Source of the DNA: Nipponacmea schrenckii
Taxonomy: Eukaryota; Mollusca; Gastropoda; Lottiidae
Direction: 5' to 3'
DNA: 64,000 nt
Assembly (NCBI GenBank): GCA_030562195.1
Contig: CM060201.1
Location: 31,788,067 to 31,852,066, forward strand
A program made the position numbers and the translations under genes. The notes beneath the pieces were generated by a model. The model saw only the letters and a list, made by a program, of their open reading frames with translations. It searched no databases and was not told the origin of the DNA. Below, one piece after another: positions 22,765 through 35,203 of the stretch (its first letter is position 1; each line of letters starts with the position of its first letter).

Positions 22765-25700
22765 CTGAAATAAATATATACACTTCAAAAACATGCAGGT
22801 ACATGTAGGTAAAAATCTTCTCTTGAATTCATCATCGATCTTCATAGTGTTCTTGAAAGTTCCAAAATACACAATATTTATATTATACACAGGCAGTAAA
22901 AGAAAACATGATGCAACAATAATTGATACAGCCCTCCTTAATAAATTTCCAGTAAATCAAGAGTGGTTTTCAATAATAATGAGCATGTAAAAATAAAAGT
23001 TGTTCAGAAGACCATCTATGCCCACAATTTGATATTTTGGTTAAGTTAAAAGAACAGGTATGCAATTGGATAATTGAAAAAGCCACAATATTTTATCTGA
23101 GCTTATCTTTAATAGTTTACAGCTCACCACCAAATTTTGAGCCTTCAAATCAGTGTGTGTCAAGAACTATAGCCTACACATTTGTAAGACAAAAACAGAA
23201 GTTTCTTAATCTACAGTGGCTTACATGCGACATAATTATTTGCACTGCTTTGTTTTTGAAAACTACAAATGCCACATAGAAACTGTTAACATTTCTCCCG
23301 CAAAACCCGCAAAAGTAAACTACATGAATGTATTTTCACGCCATTTTGTCCAACCGGAAATGACGTATGACTAATTTCAGATTTTTTCTCATTTATGATG
23401 CTAGTTTTCAATCAATGTGGATCGCGTTTTTTTTTTGTTAATTACTTTCAATCTTTCTTTACAAGATAGCATTTTAAGAATTATACATTTCCCAACTTTG
23501 TCGCTGACTTTTATAATTTTAATTTTTGCGTTTTTTTCAACTTTCGATATGAAAATTTACAGATATATAGACATTTTGATTGCAAACTATAATTGATTTT
23601 CAAAGTATTGATATCATTTCCAGTTTTGATGTTATTTGCTTATAAAGTTGCATTTTGCACTTCCGGAATATTGAAGATATTTGAAAAACTTTTGTTTAAC
23701 TCAAAATGGGGCCTCAGGGTTAAATCTCATAATTTTAGATTTTCTGGTAACATCAATTGATTGCGCTAAAAAGTATGCAAAGGAATTTTTTAATTTCATT
23801 TTTTTTTTTTATATATTTTCAGTTGAAATTTTTCAGTAATTGTCAAAACTTTCAAGGCTCATATTTCGCGACCTTGACCTTTGGTGACCTTTTGAATTGA
23901 AGAAAAGTTATAGCCCTTGATTATATCTACCCAATGGTATCTTCACATTTGTTGTCCTATGTTTACTTCCGGTTTTGCGGCAAATTGAAAATCACAGGAC
24001 AGAATTTATTACAAATTCTTTTTGTGCTTAATCTCATCTTTCCATTATTATATCACACTTGGTATTTTAATCAAAATTGCGCTTTTTTAAAAATTTGAAA
24101 CATTTCGAAAACAAAGCAGTGCAAATAATTATGTCGTATGTAAGCCACTGTAGATTGAGAAACTGCTGTTCTTGTCTTACAAATGTGTCTATTTCTTGAC
24201 ACACACTGATTTGAAGGCTCAAAATTCGGTGGTGAGCTGTGAACTATTAAAGATAAGCTCAGATAAAATATTATCGGTTTCTTGTAATTGTGTGTGTTTT
24301 CTTTTAAAGCGATTGGGGTCTCGGGGGATAATCCAATTTGTGTTATTTTGATGTATATAGAATCTATCACCAATTTTATTTTGAATTTCTTACGATTAAA
24401 ATTTTAAAAAACTTTGAAGGGTCGTATATAGTGATGTTGTTCTGGAGATCTTTTGACCAGTACAAATGTGAAAGGTCTCGAGACGATCTATCCAAAGACA
24501 TATTAAGCTTTATTGTAAGGTTTATACTAAGGTTTTAATCTGCATTTAAAAATTGCGAATATTTCCTATAAAACGGTATAAGTCAATGTACATTGAGTTT
24601 GGGCGATCTACAAGATATGAGTTTCAGCTATCCAAATTTATTTTTTAGTTTAATTGTTCTACATCCAGTTAAAATGTTTCTAAATTATTATGTACCTTAA
24701 ATAAAAGGAATTATTGTTTATTTCTCGTTGTGGGTGATGTATGATATGGAATATTTGGAACAAAATTACAACCTTTAGAATTTTAAATTATATCTCTTAA
24801 GGAAAAATAATGTACAGTTGAATTGAAAAGTGGTCTAAGGGGCGCAACTCTATAAAATACACTCTTAAAGATGTAAAGCCCCGCTGTTATTTTGATGTCT
24901 CTATGTTATACCATGGCAACTTGCCACAAATTGCAGGATCTAATGTTCCTACTACCTAAATTAAGACAGATGTTAAATTATAAATAAACAGATTAAAAGT
25001 ATTAACGATCTGGAAAGTTAATGAAATCTGAAATCAATTTGTTATCTCAAATAAGGTGTTCTGTCCCTTAGACCACAAATTGTTATTTTTCGACGTTGTA
25101 AAAAAACATCATATATTTAGAAGAATTGTATATTCTTCTAAAACACCCCTTTCGCAACCTCGAAGAGAAGCTGTGCAAATACAAAATTTTTTAATTTAGG
25201 TGTACGGCTCTAGTTTTTATTTTGAATTAAAACCTTTATTTTCCGCCAAGGTGGCATTGGAAGCATTGAAATTTAACAATGGAATATTCAACCTTCAATC
25301 ATATACTTCTTTTCTAGGGGGATAATGTACAATATTCCTAAGTTTCATTAAAAGAATTATACCTAATAACAAGTAATATCTTATTAAATACTTTTCAGTA
25401 TTTTTATATGCCCACACCAAAGTATGGGCGTATATTGTAATCATCCCTGTCCGTCCATCCATTCACAATTACTTCGTGCTCACTCTACAGGCTACAATTC
25501 TTCAAGGATTCTTTTGATTTTTATTCTGTGGGTCAGTGTCATTATGAAGATGATCCCTATCGACTTGGGTGATGATCGGATTTGTGTTCTTCAAAATATC
25601 ACGTCTGACTAAGCGTTTTTCACTTCATTAGCTATTGGGTGCAACTTGTGCTCACTCTACAGACTACACTTCTTTATGGATTCTTTTGATTTTTATTTTG

Positions 25701-28700
25701 TGGGTCAGTGTCATTATGAAGATGATACCTATCGATTTTCGTGATGATCAGATAATTTTTCACCGAAATATTGTGGGTGACTTAGCGTTTTTCACTCCAT
25801 TACCTATAGGGTGCACCCTGCTCACTCTACAGGCTACAATTATTTATGGATTCTTTTTATTTTTATTTTGTAGGTCAGTGTCATTATGAAGATGATCCCC
25901 ATTGATTTTCGTGATGATCAGATAATTTTTCACCGAAATATTGTGTTTGACTAAATGTCCATTTCATCAGGAGTACATAAACACTAAATGAATTTTAAAA
26001 AAACAAATGATTAAAATTCATCTAGTGTTTATGTACTCCTGATGAAATGGACATTTAGTCCATGCAACGTTGAGTTTATTATATAAAGATGGTTATTATA
26101 TAAAGATGGTTTAGTGACATACAGCTTTATTATTTTATTCATCACTTTATACAGTGTCACAGCATCATGTTTATTATGACTTGGATCTCATCACAGTATT
26201 CATACTTCTTTTATGGTTTGGATTCTTAATTAATTCTAAATTAACTTTTGGATTTACTACTACATTAATGTGTGGGCGTATAAAAAGGAAACCCAAGCTA
26301 AACCGGTCCATGTATAAGGATATAAGGTCTACAGCTTCCAAACAAATTTTGTGGACATAATGTATTATGTGACTTCATGTAAGACATTCATTTTTGATAC
26401 CCATTTCAAGATCTATAGCCAAGACATAAAATTATATTCTATCATTTTTAGTTTGAGCATATCATATATTGCATATGAAAGTTTGACATCAAAATCCTAC
26501 GCAGCAATTAACGTTTATAAAAGAAATGAAACAATATTTATTTTTTTCATGGGGGTCATTTATCGGCATCTTTCATAGACTATCCTGTTCCAATGTACCT
26601 GTGGAATTGATATTAATAGATTCTGGTAATAACCATCAAATGGGTGCATAAAATGTTAGCTTAAGTGAAATTGCAATGAATCACAGAGGCCCGAATGAAT
26701 GGATTGGCTCAAATTTAAGCTATCAATGTCCTCTATACACATAGTTTTATGCAAAATGGCGTATTTCAAACAAAGCTGCCGGTGGGCGTATACTAACTTG
26801 CCTGGCAAGCCATCTTGTGAACTTACAGGGCTTTAACTAAGCATCTATTAAGTTAACAGGAAGTTACATGTAACAATAAAAATATTGACATTATTTACTC
26901 ACTATAAAAAATTTGTATATATACCTGAACACTGGTACCAGTACCAACTTCACCATTAGCTTTAACCCATGGTTCCTCATCATCTTCATCATCATCTGAA
27001 TCCGATCCATTCTCCATCTGATTGTTAGAAATACGAACATATTCATCTTCATCATTAACATTTAAAATATCATTCTCACTATCATAATCTGGTGGAAATA
27101 ATATACCACATCCCATAATATCACCTGAAATATACATCAATACCACCTTGAAGTTGATCTTGCCCTTAAAATGTATAGTCTTCAGAAATACCAGAAGGAA
27201 AATAACTTTGGTTCTAGGACACCAATAGTAATAATGTTGGTGTTAAAATGTATGTTTTCAGGGTCAAGGAATTCATTTATAATGAGTTTATCCCATAGAC
27301 ATATTCATAACATGAACAAGATTCATATAGCCAATAACTATATTTATCTAGGTTGTCTTTCCACACTCGAACCAAGTACAAGATATATACTCACCTTTAT
27401 GACATTTTGGACCAAACTGATCGCCAACACCAGAACCAAGAAATATTTTACCATCATCTACGAGAAAATTACAATACCCAACAATAATTACATACACAAT
27501 ACAACACAAAAAAGTCTGAAAGCAGAATTCCGGAAAATATGTATGTGCATAACTATATCAAAATAAATTGTTCAAAATCAGATTTTGCATACTTTCAGTT
27601 TTAAAAAAGAAAAAATAGCGATGGCCATCGTAATACGCAAACATTTATAATAGCAGCCAATTTGTCCGGGAGGTTGACAAAAATTATCGGTAAATGAAAG
27701 ATTTTTCTTGATTTTAAATTAAAGTTCATCCTTAGATGATTAAGAACACTCACAAAAAATTTAACCAAATCCATCAAGAAAACCAGCTCTCTATCGTGTC
27801 CACAAGTAATTCAAGAACAAGGGCAATAAATAATAGTAAATAATTTTCGATTAGTCTGATTTTCAAAAGGGTTTATACTTGAGTGATTACAACCACTCAC
27901 ACCACATTTCATCAAAATCCATCCAGATCCACAAATAATTCAAAAATAACTCAGAACAAGGGCGATAACTCATTGAAAATATTTTTCGATTGGTCTGATT
28001 TTTAATAGGGTTCAGTCTTGGGATTGCAAAGATTCACACCAAGTTTTGTCAAATTACATCAAGATACCAGCTCCTTATCCTGTCCACAACAGACACAACA
28101 GACGGACCGACCGACGGACAGACAGACAAACAAACAGACAGACAGACTACGCCCACATAAATGTGTGTCAAATCCAAATTAAAAAATAAATAAACAAAAG
28201 ATTTTGGTGATTTTCAATAGGAACAAGAACTAATATTTGACAACAGATATCAATTTTCAAAAATCAGAAATATTATAAACACTTGTTCGGGAACCAATTC
28301 AAATCAGAGTCAGGTTCGCTTCCACCAATTGCTGATATCGCAACCTAGGTAGTTGTTGGTATTCGTAGTAGTTGGTAGTTGGATTAGTTCAAATTGGACG
28401 ATTCTGTGCTGTTGGTTTGGTTGTTGGTAAATCTTGAGATCTGGTCGGGTCGAATGACATGGCGGTTAAACTCAGCCCTGAATGAGTGGCGTGAGTTATA
28501 TAGCATCTTATATATGAAATTTATACATACCAGCATGATAGGCAATTGAACCACGATTCCAACCAGGATGTCTGTGAGGTGGATAGTTCTAAAATATTGT
28601 AAATCAAACTTCTAAAATAAAGCAAGACTTCAAGGTGTTGAAATTACAATATTATCTAAACAGAGAATCTACAATTGAATTGGGTTTTCATACAATAAAT

Positions 28701-31700
28701 AAAAACTACTGGAAGGCTACAAATTATTGCGAGATAGAAATTAATGCGTTAAATGCAACCTATCCGCGATCGCATTAATTTGTATCCGCATACATGTTTC
28801 CAATTGAATTATATGGACAACAGGTAATATAGGTCAAATATTTAAATTGAGACTGGATGGGATTAAGTAATTAGGTAATTATCTCTGAATTTGAAGCTGA
28901 TTAGTAATCAATGACATCAAAAGAGTGTTAATGAAAAGAACCGTTATTGATAAGATTAGATACTTACAGGAAGCCATTTTCTTTTTTATGATATTTTATG
29001 ATATCCACCTATCGCGGATCGCATTAATTTGTACTCGCATTTTAGTCTTTATACCCCATGTTGCATTAATTTGTTGACGCATTAATTTCTAGCCTTACAG
29101 TACTTTCCATTGCAAATTTGTTTCAAAAATATTAAGTACAACTTGTTATTTGGGTCTCAAGTTTTATTACCACAAGCCCCTAAGTTTTGTAACCTATTGA
29201 AAATGAGACTGCCACAAACTAACCTGTCTTGCAACTCCTATAGCAATATAACAGTTTTCACCAGGATCAACAATTTCTATTTCAAAATAATGAAATGTGG
29301 TATCCAACGGAAACTTTGCCTGAGCTAAACCAACATCTAAAATACTCTTACCACGACCAACATATTCAATGACCTAGAACAGAAATACATAACATATATA
29401 ACCTTTTCTTAATAAAATCATAAAGATATTTGAAAAGACCAGATAAACCCAGTTTGGCACTTGGTAAACAACAAGTTTTCAACATGGTTTATCAAACTTG
29501 GCTATAACACTCAAATTTATACAAAAGTCTACAATTCAAACATGAACATCTAGTGATGGTAAGGGAGGTTCATATTCGAATTATAGATTTTAGTTACTAA
29601 TTACATTAAGATAGTAATCACATGAAGCAATTTTTCTGCAAATGGATCGAATACGAAGAAACATTTTCAATATTCTTCATCAAAAGGGAGTTTTTATATT
29701 TTGAATTGGGCACATAAAAATATCGATGGCCTCATTTGTAATAGCAGCAATTGGTCTGGGAGGTTGATCATATTCCATCAAGAAACTATATATGAAAATA
29801 ACTCATATCACATATTTTTCGAATGATCTGATTTTAAAAAGGGTTCGTTATTGGATGATTACGAGGACACACACCACATTTTGTTGAAAACCATAAAGAA
29901 ACAAGCTTTTTATCGTGTTCACAAAGAATTGAATATGTTTTTAAGAACGAAGGGAAATAACTCATAGTGGTAATTTTTTGGTTGTTCTGATTTTGAATAG
30001 GGTTCATTCTTGGGTTATAACCAGAACTCCACCAAGAATCGTCAAAATACATCAAGAAACCACTTCTCTATCCTCAAAGAATTCAGGAACAAGGGCAATA
30101 ACTCATATTTAATATTGGTCTGATTAATAGGGTTTATCCTTGGGTGATTATGAAGTATCAGACCAAGTTTTATTAAAATCCATAAAGAAACAGCTCTCTA
30201 TCGTGTTAACAAAGAATTCAAGAACAAGGGAAGTAACCCATAGTACATACAGGGGCGACAACTATATACGCAATAATGTGTAGGTGAATAAAAAGTGGTT
30301 CATACTTACAACACCATTTAACTTTACATCATGTAATCTGGACCATTCTTCTTCACCATAATCAACTGCCATCAATATTATATCTTCTTTATTCCAATCA
30401 ATATTATTATTCATACGTACTTCACCTTCACAATGGAAACCAACTGCTGGGTGAAAACCTCCTGGGGGTAAGGACACTGCCAAACTTCCTAACTGTAAAA
30501 AAATGATACAAATATTTCTTTTATATGAATTCTAATTATACCATTATTGAACAAAGATGACTAGGTGCATATGCACATTATGATCAAATTCATAAATAAT
30601 TCAATACCGATTTTAATATTTAAATAGAGCTGAGTACAGCACTATGCTTGGCCTTCGACATTTTGCCACATAGCTTTAGGGCCCTTTTGACATTAATACA
30701 ATCTTTAAAAGTTTTGAGAGTTACTGAAAAACTTCAATAAATAAATAATCAAAAGAAAAGCAAAATTGAAACTCAAAAATTTACTCGCATTCTTTTTGCG
30801 CAATTGATTGGTCTTTCTAAAAGTAGTTAAATTATTAATTTTAATATTTAAATATTGAAATTATAAAAATGTTTGTCAAATCAAACCGTAACTTTCGGTT
30901 CAGATTTTTTATTCTAATATCAATTAATAAACATTTCTAGTTAATTACAGGAAAAATTTTTCAAGTATCTTCAATATTCCAGAAGTTAAAATTTCAACTT
31001 TAAAAGCAAATAACATCAAAACTGGGAGTGATATTGATAATTAATTATATGTAAGTTTCCAGGGAAAAGGTGAAAATTAAATCAGAAAAAGTTACAAAAT
31101 ATATAGGGGCAGGAGTAATAACTCAAAAAGCTTTCATCGAAAAATCCTCAAAATCGAACTTGACTGCTGTCTTATCAATTCCAATTCTCATACCAAGTTT
31201 CATCTAAATCCATATAAATTGTAGCATCTATAGTGTCTACAACAAATGAATTTTTACACAATTTTACTTAGTCAAGGACAATTACTCCTAAACTATTCAT
31301 CCAAAAATCGTCAAATTCAAAAACTGACCACCGCCTTATCAATTCCAATGCTCATACCAAGTTTCATCAAAATCCCTTGAAAATTGTAGCCTCTACAACA
31401 CCCACAATAAAATTTTGACACGATTTTACAAAGTCAAGAGCAATTACTTGCAAGCCATGCATAGAAAAATCGTCCAATTCGAAATTGATCACTATCTTAT
31501 CAATTTCAATGCTAACACCAAGTATCATCAAAATCCATTAGAAATAGTAGCGTCTATTGCACTCACAATAAAATTTTGACACTATTTTACTAAATCAAGG
31601 GCAATAACTCGCAAACCATTCTTCGAAAAATAGTCATATTCGCATTTGACCGGCGTTTTATCAATTCCAATCCTCCGAATAAGTTTCATCGTAATCCATT

Positions 31701-34700
31701 AAATATTGTAGCTTCTATTGCACTCACAATAGAATTTTGACGGGATTTAACTTAGTCAAGGGCAATAACTCGAGAACCGTTTATCTACAAATCGTCAAAT
31801 TCAAAATTTAACCACCGCCTTATCAATTTGAATGCTCATACCAATTTTCATTCAAATCCATTGAAAATTGTAGCTTCTATAGCATCAACAATAAATTTTG
31901 ACGTGATGTAAATAAGTCAAGGGCAATAACTCAAAAACCGTTCATCGAAAAATTTTCAAATTCAAACTTGAGCGTCGTCTTATCAATTCTAATGCTCACA
32001 CCAAGTTTCATTCACATCCATTGCAAATTGTAGCTTCTTTCGTGTCTACAACAAATATAGAGGCATGGGCAATAACAGACCGACAGACCGACGGACAGGG
32101 GCGACGACAATATACGTGCACATATTCATGTGGGCGAATAAAAATTGTAGCTTCTATAGTATCTACAACAAATATAGAGGCAGGGGTAATAACTCAAATC
32201 CCTTTCATCGAAATCGTCAAAATCAAACTTGACTGCTGTCTTATCAATTCCGATGCTCATAACAAGTTTCATCTAAATCCATATAAATTTGTAGCTACTA
32301 CAAATATAGAGGCAGGGGTAATAACTCAAAAACTGTTTATCGAAAGATCGTCAAAATCGAACTTGACTGCTGTCTTATCAATTCCAATGCTCATACCAAG
32401 TTTTATCTAAATCCATATAAATTTGTAGCTTCTATAGTATCTACAAAAAATATAGAGGCAGGGGTAATAACTCAAAAACTGTTTATCGAAAGATCGTCAA
32501 AATCGAACTTGACTGCTGTCTTATCAATTCCAATGCTCATACCAAGTTTCATCTAAATCCATATAATATTTTAGCTTCTATTGTGTCTACAACAAATGTA
32601 GTCTGAACAGGGGCGACAACAATATAAGTCCACATAATCATGTTAGTGTATAAAAATTGTACCAAAACAAAGCTTGGCAATCAAAATCAATTGCCAAGCA
32701 AATAATTCTGAATGGGGTAGAGATTGTAAAAATCCCACACATAAAATAGTCCTTTCTAATATTTCAAATATGTTCAAAATGGTATGTTAAATTGAGCTGT
32801 GAAAAGTTACTATGCATACAATCACATTGAATTAATTACAAATTTACTTGTTTCTAAAATGCAATGCACTTCTTCCATGTCTTTGGTTGAAATGCTCCAG
32901 TCTTACTTAAATCCATACAGCAGTTTTCAAACATTTAACAAAGAGCATGACGAACTTCAAAAGTTTATGTAAACCCCTGAAGTAATTTTTCTTTTTTGCT
33001 TACCTCTGTACCATTTTTGGTGAAAAAAACCCGAACAATTTGAGGATCATCACTATCACCATCTTGCTGGAGATACTTTATACCACAACCAACTTTATCA
33101 CCTACACCACATTTAGGACCAAATAATTTGCCCACATTACGAGCCTTGTAGATCCTAGATTAACAAAAGATTGCAATAATGTACAATTTAAGGATTTTAA
33201 TCTGATTACGCTTGCAAATTTCATTATCCAGTAAGTATGTATTTTATATAGGATAATCAAGTGCTTCTCAACCTCTGTAAGATCATTTCTCCTGGAAATT
33301 GTTCTTCAAAAATGTTCTTCCCCGAAAAAAATCAGTCATTTTAAAATATTATTTTGTTAAAAATGATAAACCATTCTCCACATATCATGATAGGTCAATA
33401 TGTTATTTCCCGATTGTCAATATGTCCAGGGTGAATGACTGACATCAATTTAGTCGTAGATTAGCTAGCTCAGTTATCTTTAACAACTACATCATCCAAT
33501 TCCTCTCCTATTGAGAAGCACTTGGTTAATGTTTATTTTAAATTTATTGTTTGTGAGCTAACAGTTCAAAGTATAATAGCTAGCCAGGCAGTTTCCTCAA
33601 CAGAACTAAGGTGCTGCAAGTTAAACTTTTGATTGAATTTCAAAGCAATAACGTACTAGAACCGTGAAAGGTATTGATGCAGTGCTTGTGCCTTTATAAC
33701 TGCTGTTAATATTCATTGGACAATAGATAGATTAATCTTGATTAGCAGAAAGACGTACTTCTCAAGTAGAACAGATACATAATTTGTAATCTTCCAAGTT
33801 TTATCAACCTGTACATCAATTGTTGGTATCATCTTAGACTATTTTATTTTTGATAAAAAAAACGACTGGTCACTTAATAAATTACATATAAATTACAAAA
33901 AGACAAACGAATCAATTTAGGAAATAAAAAAGGGCATTTTATTAACATTGACAACATTATGCAATTAATAAAATATTTTAGAGTTTGATAAATTAGCTTA
34001 ATAAAATAATTTTCCTAATTACTTCATAAGTTTTAATATTTAGTTATCTCCCTTGTCGTAGTTTCTCTAGGTGGCACTATATTACAGGTTTCTATTGTTT
34101 GAAAGTTATCTTAAATAGGAGATTTGCACTTTAACAGTTATTTAAAATTTTCATCATACTTAAGTTTTCCCCAATTTTATGCGACAAATTTTAATTTTTA
34201 GACATTTCTTCCTTATGACAATTTGGTTTCCAGAATTTTAACAGCTCTATGAAAATTAATATTACCTTTTTTTCATATAGGAATATACACACATTCATGT
34301 GGGCATATAATAAAAGCATAATATATATTTGATCTGAATGTCTGATTGGAACAATAAATTGTAGACCAATAAACAATTTCACAAACCTGCCATCTCCTGT
34401 ATGATAACCAACAGAATACATTTTATACCCTGGTAATACATCTAAATTATACTTATAAGGTACCAGTCCAATAGCTAAAATAATAATTCATTCATAAAGG
34501 TACCGTACAACATGATCACTCAATATTCAGGTTTAAAACATAATAGCACAATGGGAAACAATAACATTGATAAGTTTAGTTTACTAAGTTTTTAGAGTGT
34601 ATTTATCCTTAATCTGAAAATGTTAAAAATCTCAAATTTCATAAACAAAAAAAATCAAGAAAGTTTGCATCTCTTCAACTAAGTATGGGGTAATAACTCC

Positions 34701-35203
34701 AAAACGGGGACCTTCTTCTCCATAACTAAATAATTTTAGTGTTGTCTTATCTTACCTAATGGGCCTTCTAAATCAAATCCAACATCTAGTATTTCTACTT
34801 CAAAATAACTATTATCCGGTGTTATGGGACTAGGTGATATGAAAACACCAACTTTATTCTCATTGTTAACCTGATAACTAAATATAAAAAACAGCTTAAA
34901 AAAGCATAATAATAATTTCTTTATTTCACATGGGTCAGAATTAAATCCAATACCAGTACACAAGGACATGGTCCTAACATTCAGCCCATGGGACAATACA
35001 AAAAAATACTTTCAAAATACTAATAATAAGGCTGCATTTTCTTACCTTAGAATATCTCCATCAACCACAACTCGCTCAAATCTTGCTTGTTTTTTACCAT
35101 CTTTACCACCAGCCAGCCCAAACATTGCAGCTGCCCCTACTGCATGTCTATTTGGTAGATTGCCACAGACATTTAATATCTGGTTACGTAGGAAAGATTC
35201 CAT
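22630..35203 (-). CDS. SPRYD3: SPRY domain-containing protein 3, complete (10 exons)
   Basis: Minus-strand exons in order: 35203-35046, 34877-34756, 34474-34387, 33154-33004, 30492-30310, 29373-29224, 28588-28531, 27457-27395, 27124-26925, 22764-22630. Every junction is AG/GT and every phase agrees. They total 1308 nt, or 435 residues plus stop, close to the roughly 440 of vertebrate SPRYD3. Two SPRY (B30.2-like) domains lie at about residues 48-220 and 240-433. Each has YFEV/I-E-I, P-G-(Y/W)-x(3)-S-(V/I)-(G/A)-YH, FGPKC, GCGI, VFFT+NG and a terminal G-F-x-P-(A/T)-(I/V)-G. The second domain holds an acidic insert (GSDSDDDEDDEE). The family's biochemical role is not established; SPRY domains bind proteins. 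The start at 35203 is the first ATG after a likely intron acceptor at 35217. Confidence 0.93.
23075..24292. mobile_element. Foldback element with about 200-bp inverted arms
   Basis: 23080-23275 (AATATTTTATCTGAGCTTAT, AGCTCACCACCAAATTTTGA, TTTGCACTGCTTTGTTTT) is inverted at about 24095-24285. The roughly 0.8 kb centre is AT-rich and non-coding. Open frames in the arms are mirror images of each other. A related half arm (GGATTTGAAGGCTCAAATTT) occurs at 46808. It lies in the last SPRYD3 intron. Confidence 0.75.
24300..25270. other. SPRYD3 intron, nothing recognised
   Basis: AT-rich with no exon-like frame and no repeat that I could match in the window. Confidence 0.45.
25285..25950 (+). repeat. 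Dispersed repeat family A, GTGCTCACTCTACAGG variant
   Basis: The leader segment at 25285-25380 is the reverse of that at 4205-4310. The family start follows at 25404 (ATATGCCCACACCAAAGTAT, GGGCGTATATTGTAATC, CCGTCCATCC). Three internal units of about 190 bp then repeat GTGCTCACTCTACAGGCTAC and GGGTCAGTGTCATTATGAAG. Confidence 0.7.
25950..26059. repeat. Palindrome, 47-bp arms with one mismatch
   Basis: ACTAAATGTCCATTTCATCA at 25950 is mirrored by TGATGAAATGGACATTTAGT ending at 26059. The loop is about 16 bp of poly-A-rich sequence. It directly abuts the end of the family A copy. Confidence 0.92.
26256..26290 (-). repeat. Isolated family A end motif
   Basis: CTACATTAATGTGTGGGCGT then ATAAAAAGG, the terminal motif without an internal body. 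Confidence 0.55.
26765..26815 (+). repeat. Isolated family B end motif
   Basis: AAAGCTGCCGGTGGGCGTAT followed by ACTAACTTGCCTGGCAAGCC. Confidence 0.55.
26925..27124 (-). CDS. SPRYD3: SPRYD3 exon with acidic insert
   Basis: GDIMGCGILFPPDYDSENDI, then an acidic run GSDSDDDEDDEEPW, ending GTSVQ in phase 0. Acceptor TTTCAG, donor GTATAT. Vertebrate SPRYD3 also carries an acidic stretch at this point. Confidence 0.94.
27395..27457 (-). CDS. SPRYD3: SPRYD3 exon (short)
   Basis: DDGKIFLGSGVGDQFGPKCH and K plus one base. 63 nt. Acceptor CTCGTAG, donor GTGAGT. Confidence 0.93.
27615..28170 (-). repeat. Dispersed repeat family A, full reversed copy
   Basis: Starts AAATAGCGATGGCCATCGTA and TTTGTCCGGGAGGTTGACAA. 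Internal units carry CCAGCTCTCTATCGTGTCCA and AAGGGCAATAAA. It ends in a long GACGGACAGACAGACAAACA run and CTACGCCCACATAAATGTG. Lies in the SPRYD3 intron 27458-28530. Confidence 0.75.
28531..28588 (-). CDS. SPRYD3: SPRYD3 exon (short)
   Basis: NYPPHRHPGWNRGSIAYHA plus one base. At 58 nt it is too short for a simple ORF search but is fixed by phase on both sides. Acceptor ATTTTAG, donor GTATGT. Confidence 0.93.
28707..29103. mobile_element. MITE with TACTGTAAGGCTA inverted ends
   Basis: The left end TACTGGAAGGCTACAAATTA is inverted at TAGCCTTACAGTA, ending at 29103. Subterminal AGAAATTAATGCG/CGCATTAATTTCT and GCGATCGCATTAATTTGTA motifs also recur. The terminal TA could be a TA target duplication. 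Lies in a SPRYD3 intron. Confidence 0.65.
29224..29373 (-). CDS. SPRYD3: SPRYD3 exon, start of SPRY 2
   Basis: 50 codons: VIEYVGRGKSILDVGLAQAK, then HYFEIEIVDPGENCYIAIG and VARQ. Acceptor TTCTAG, donor GTTAGT. Confidence 0.95.
29715..30290 (-). repeat. Dispersed repeat family A, diverged reversed copy
   Basis: Starts AATATCGATGGCCTCATTTG and GGTCTGGGAGGTTGATC. Four internal units carry AAACAAGCTTTTTATCGTGT and GGAAATAACTCATAGT. It ends CAGGGGCGACAACTATATAC and TAGGTGAATAAAA just before a SPRYD3 donor. Confidence 0.7.
30310..30492 (-). CDS. SPRYD3: SPRYD3 exon, end of SPRY 1 and linker
   Basis: 61 codons in phase 0: LGSLAVSLPPGGFHPAVGFH, then EEEWSRLHDVKLNGV. Acceptor TTTACAG, donor GTAAGT. 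Confidence 0.94.
31085..32650 (-). repeat. Dispersed repeat family B, long copy with about 10 internal units
   Basis: Tandem units of about 130-175 bp repeat TATCAATTCCAATGCTCATA, CCAAGTTTCATC, TTGTAGCTTCTATTG and CAAGGGCAATAACTC. An internal terminus at 32090-32140 (GACCGACGGACAGGGGCGAC, TTCATGTGGGCGAATAAAA) and a second at 32600-32650 show two copies joined head to tail. Lies in the SPRYD3 intron 30493-33003. Confidence 0.75.
33004..33154 (-). CDS. SPRYD3: SPRYD3 exon, core of SPRY 1
   Basis: One base completes Arg, then IYKARNVGKLFGPKCGVGDK, VGCGI and VFFTKNGTE, ending in phase 0. Acceptor ATCTAG, donor GTAAGC. Confidence 0.94.
33155..34386. other. SPRYD3 intron, nothing recognised
   Basis: AT-rich. 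A single ATTCATGTGGGCATATAATA motif near 34294-34313 matches the family A end. No exon is needed here by phase. Confidence 0.5.
34387..34474 (-). CDS. SPRYD3: SPRYD3 exon
   Basis: Encodes AIGLVPYKYNLDVLPGYKMY and SVGYHTGDG, ending with AG of an Arg codon. Acceptor TTTTAG, donor GTTTGT. Confidence 0.93.
34756..34877 (-). CDS. SPRYD3: SPRYD3 exon, start of SPRY 1
   Basis: Reads SYQVNNENKVGVFISPSPIT, then DNSYFEVEILDVG and ends GPL plus one base of Gly. Acceptor ATATTTAG, donor GTAAGA. Confidence 0.93.
35046..35203 (-). CDS. SPRYD3: SPRYD3 first coding exon
   Basis: Starts MESFLRNQILNVCGNLPNRH and ends VVVDGDIL plus AG; donor GTAAGA. Just upstream, 35217-35218 on the minus strand is an AG after TTTTATTTCATT, a plausible acceptor. 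The 5' UTR may therefore be split, with this as exon 2. The N-terminus differs from the vertebrate one, but the DGD-L motif before the first SPRY domain is kept. Confidence 0.85.

Noticed and set aside
27171..27566. 131-codon plus ORF
   Set aside because: Antisense across SPRYD3 exon 27457-27395 and its introns.
32021..32410. 129-codon plus ORF
   Set aside because: Translation of tandem family B units. The same peptide motifs appear wherever the repeat does, with stops elsewhere.
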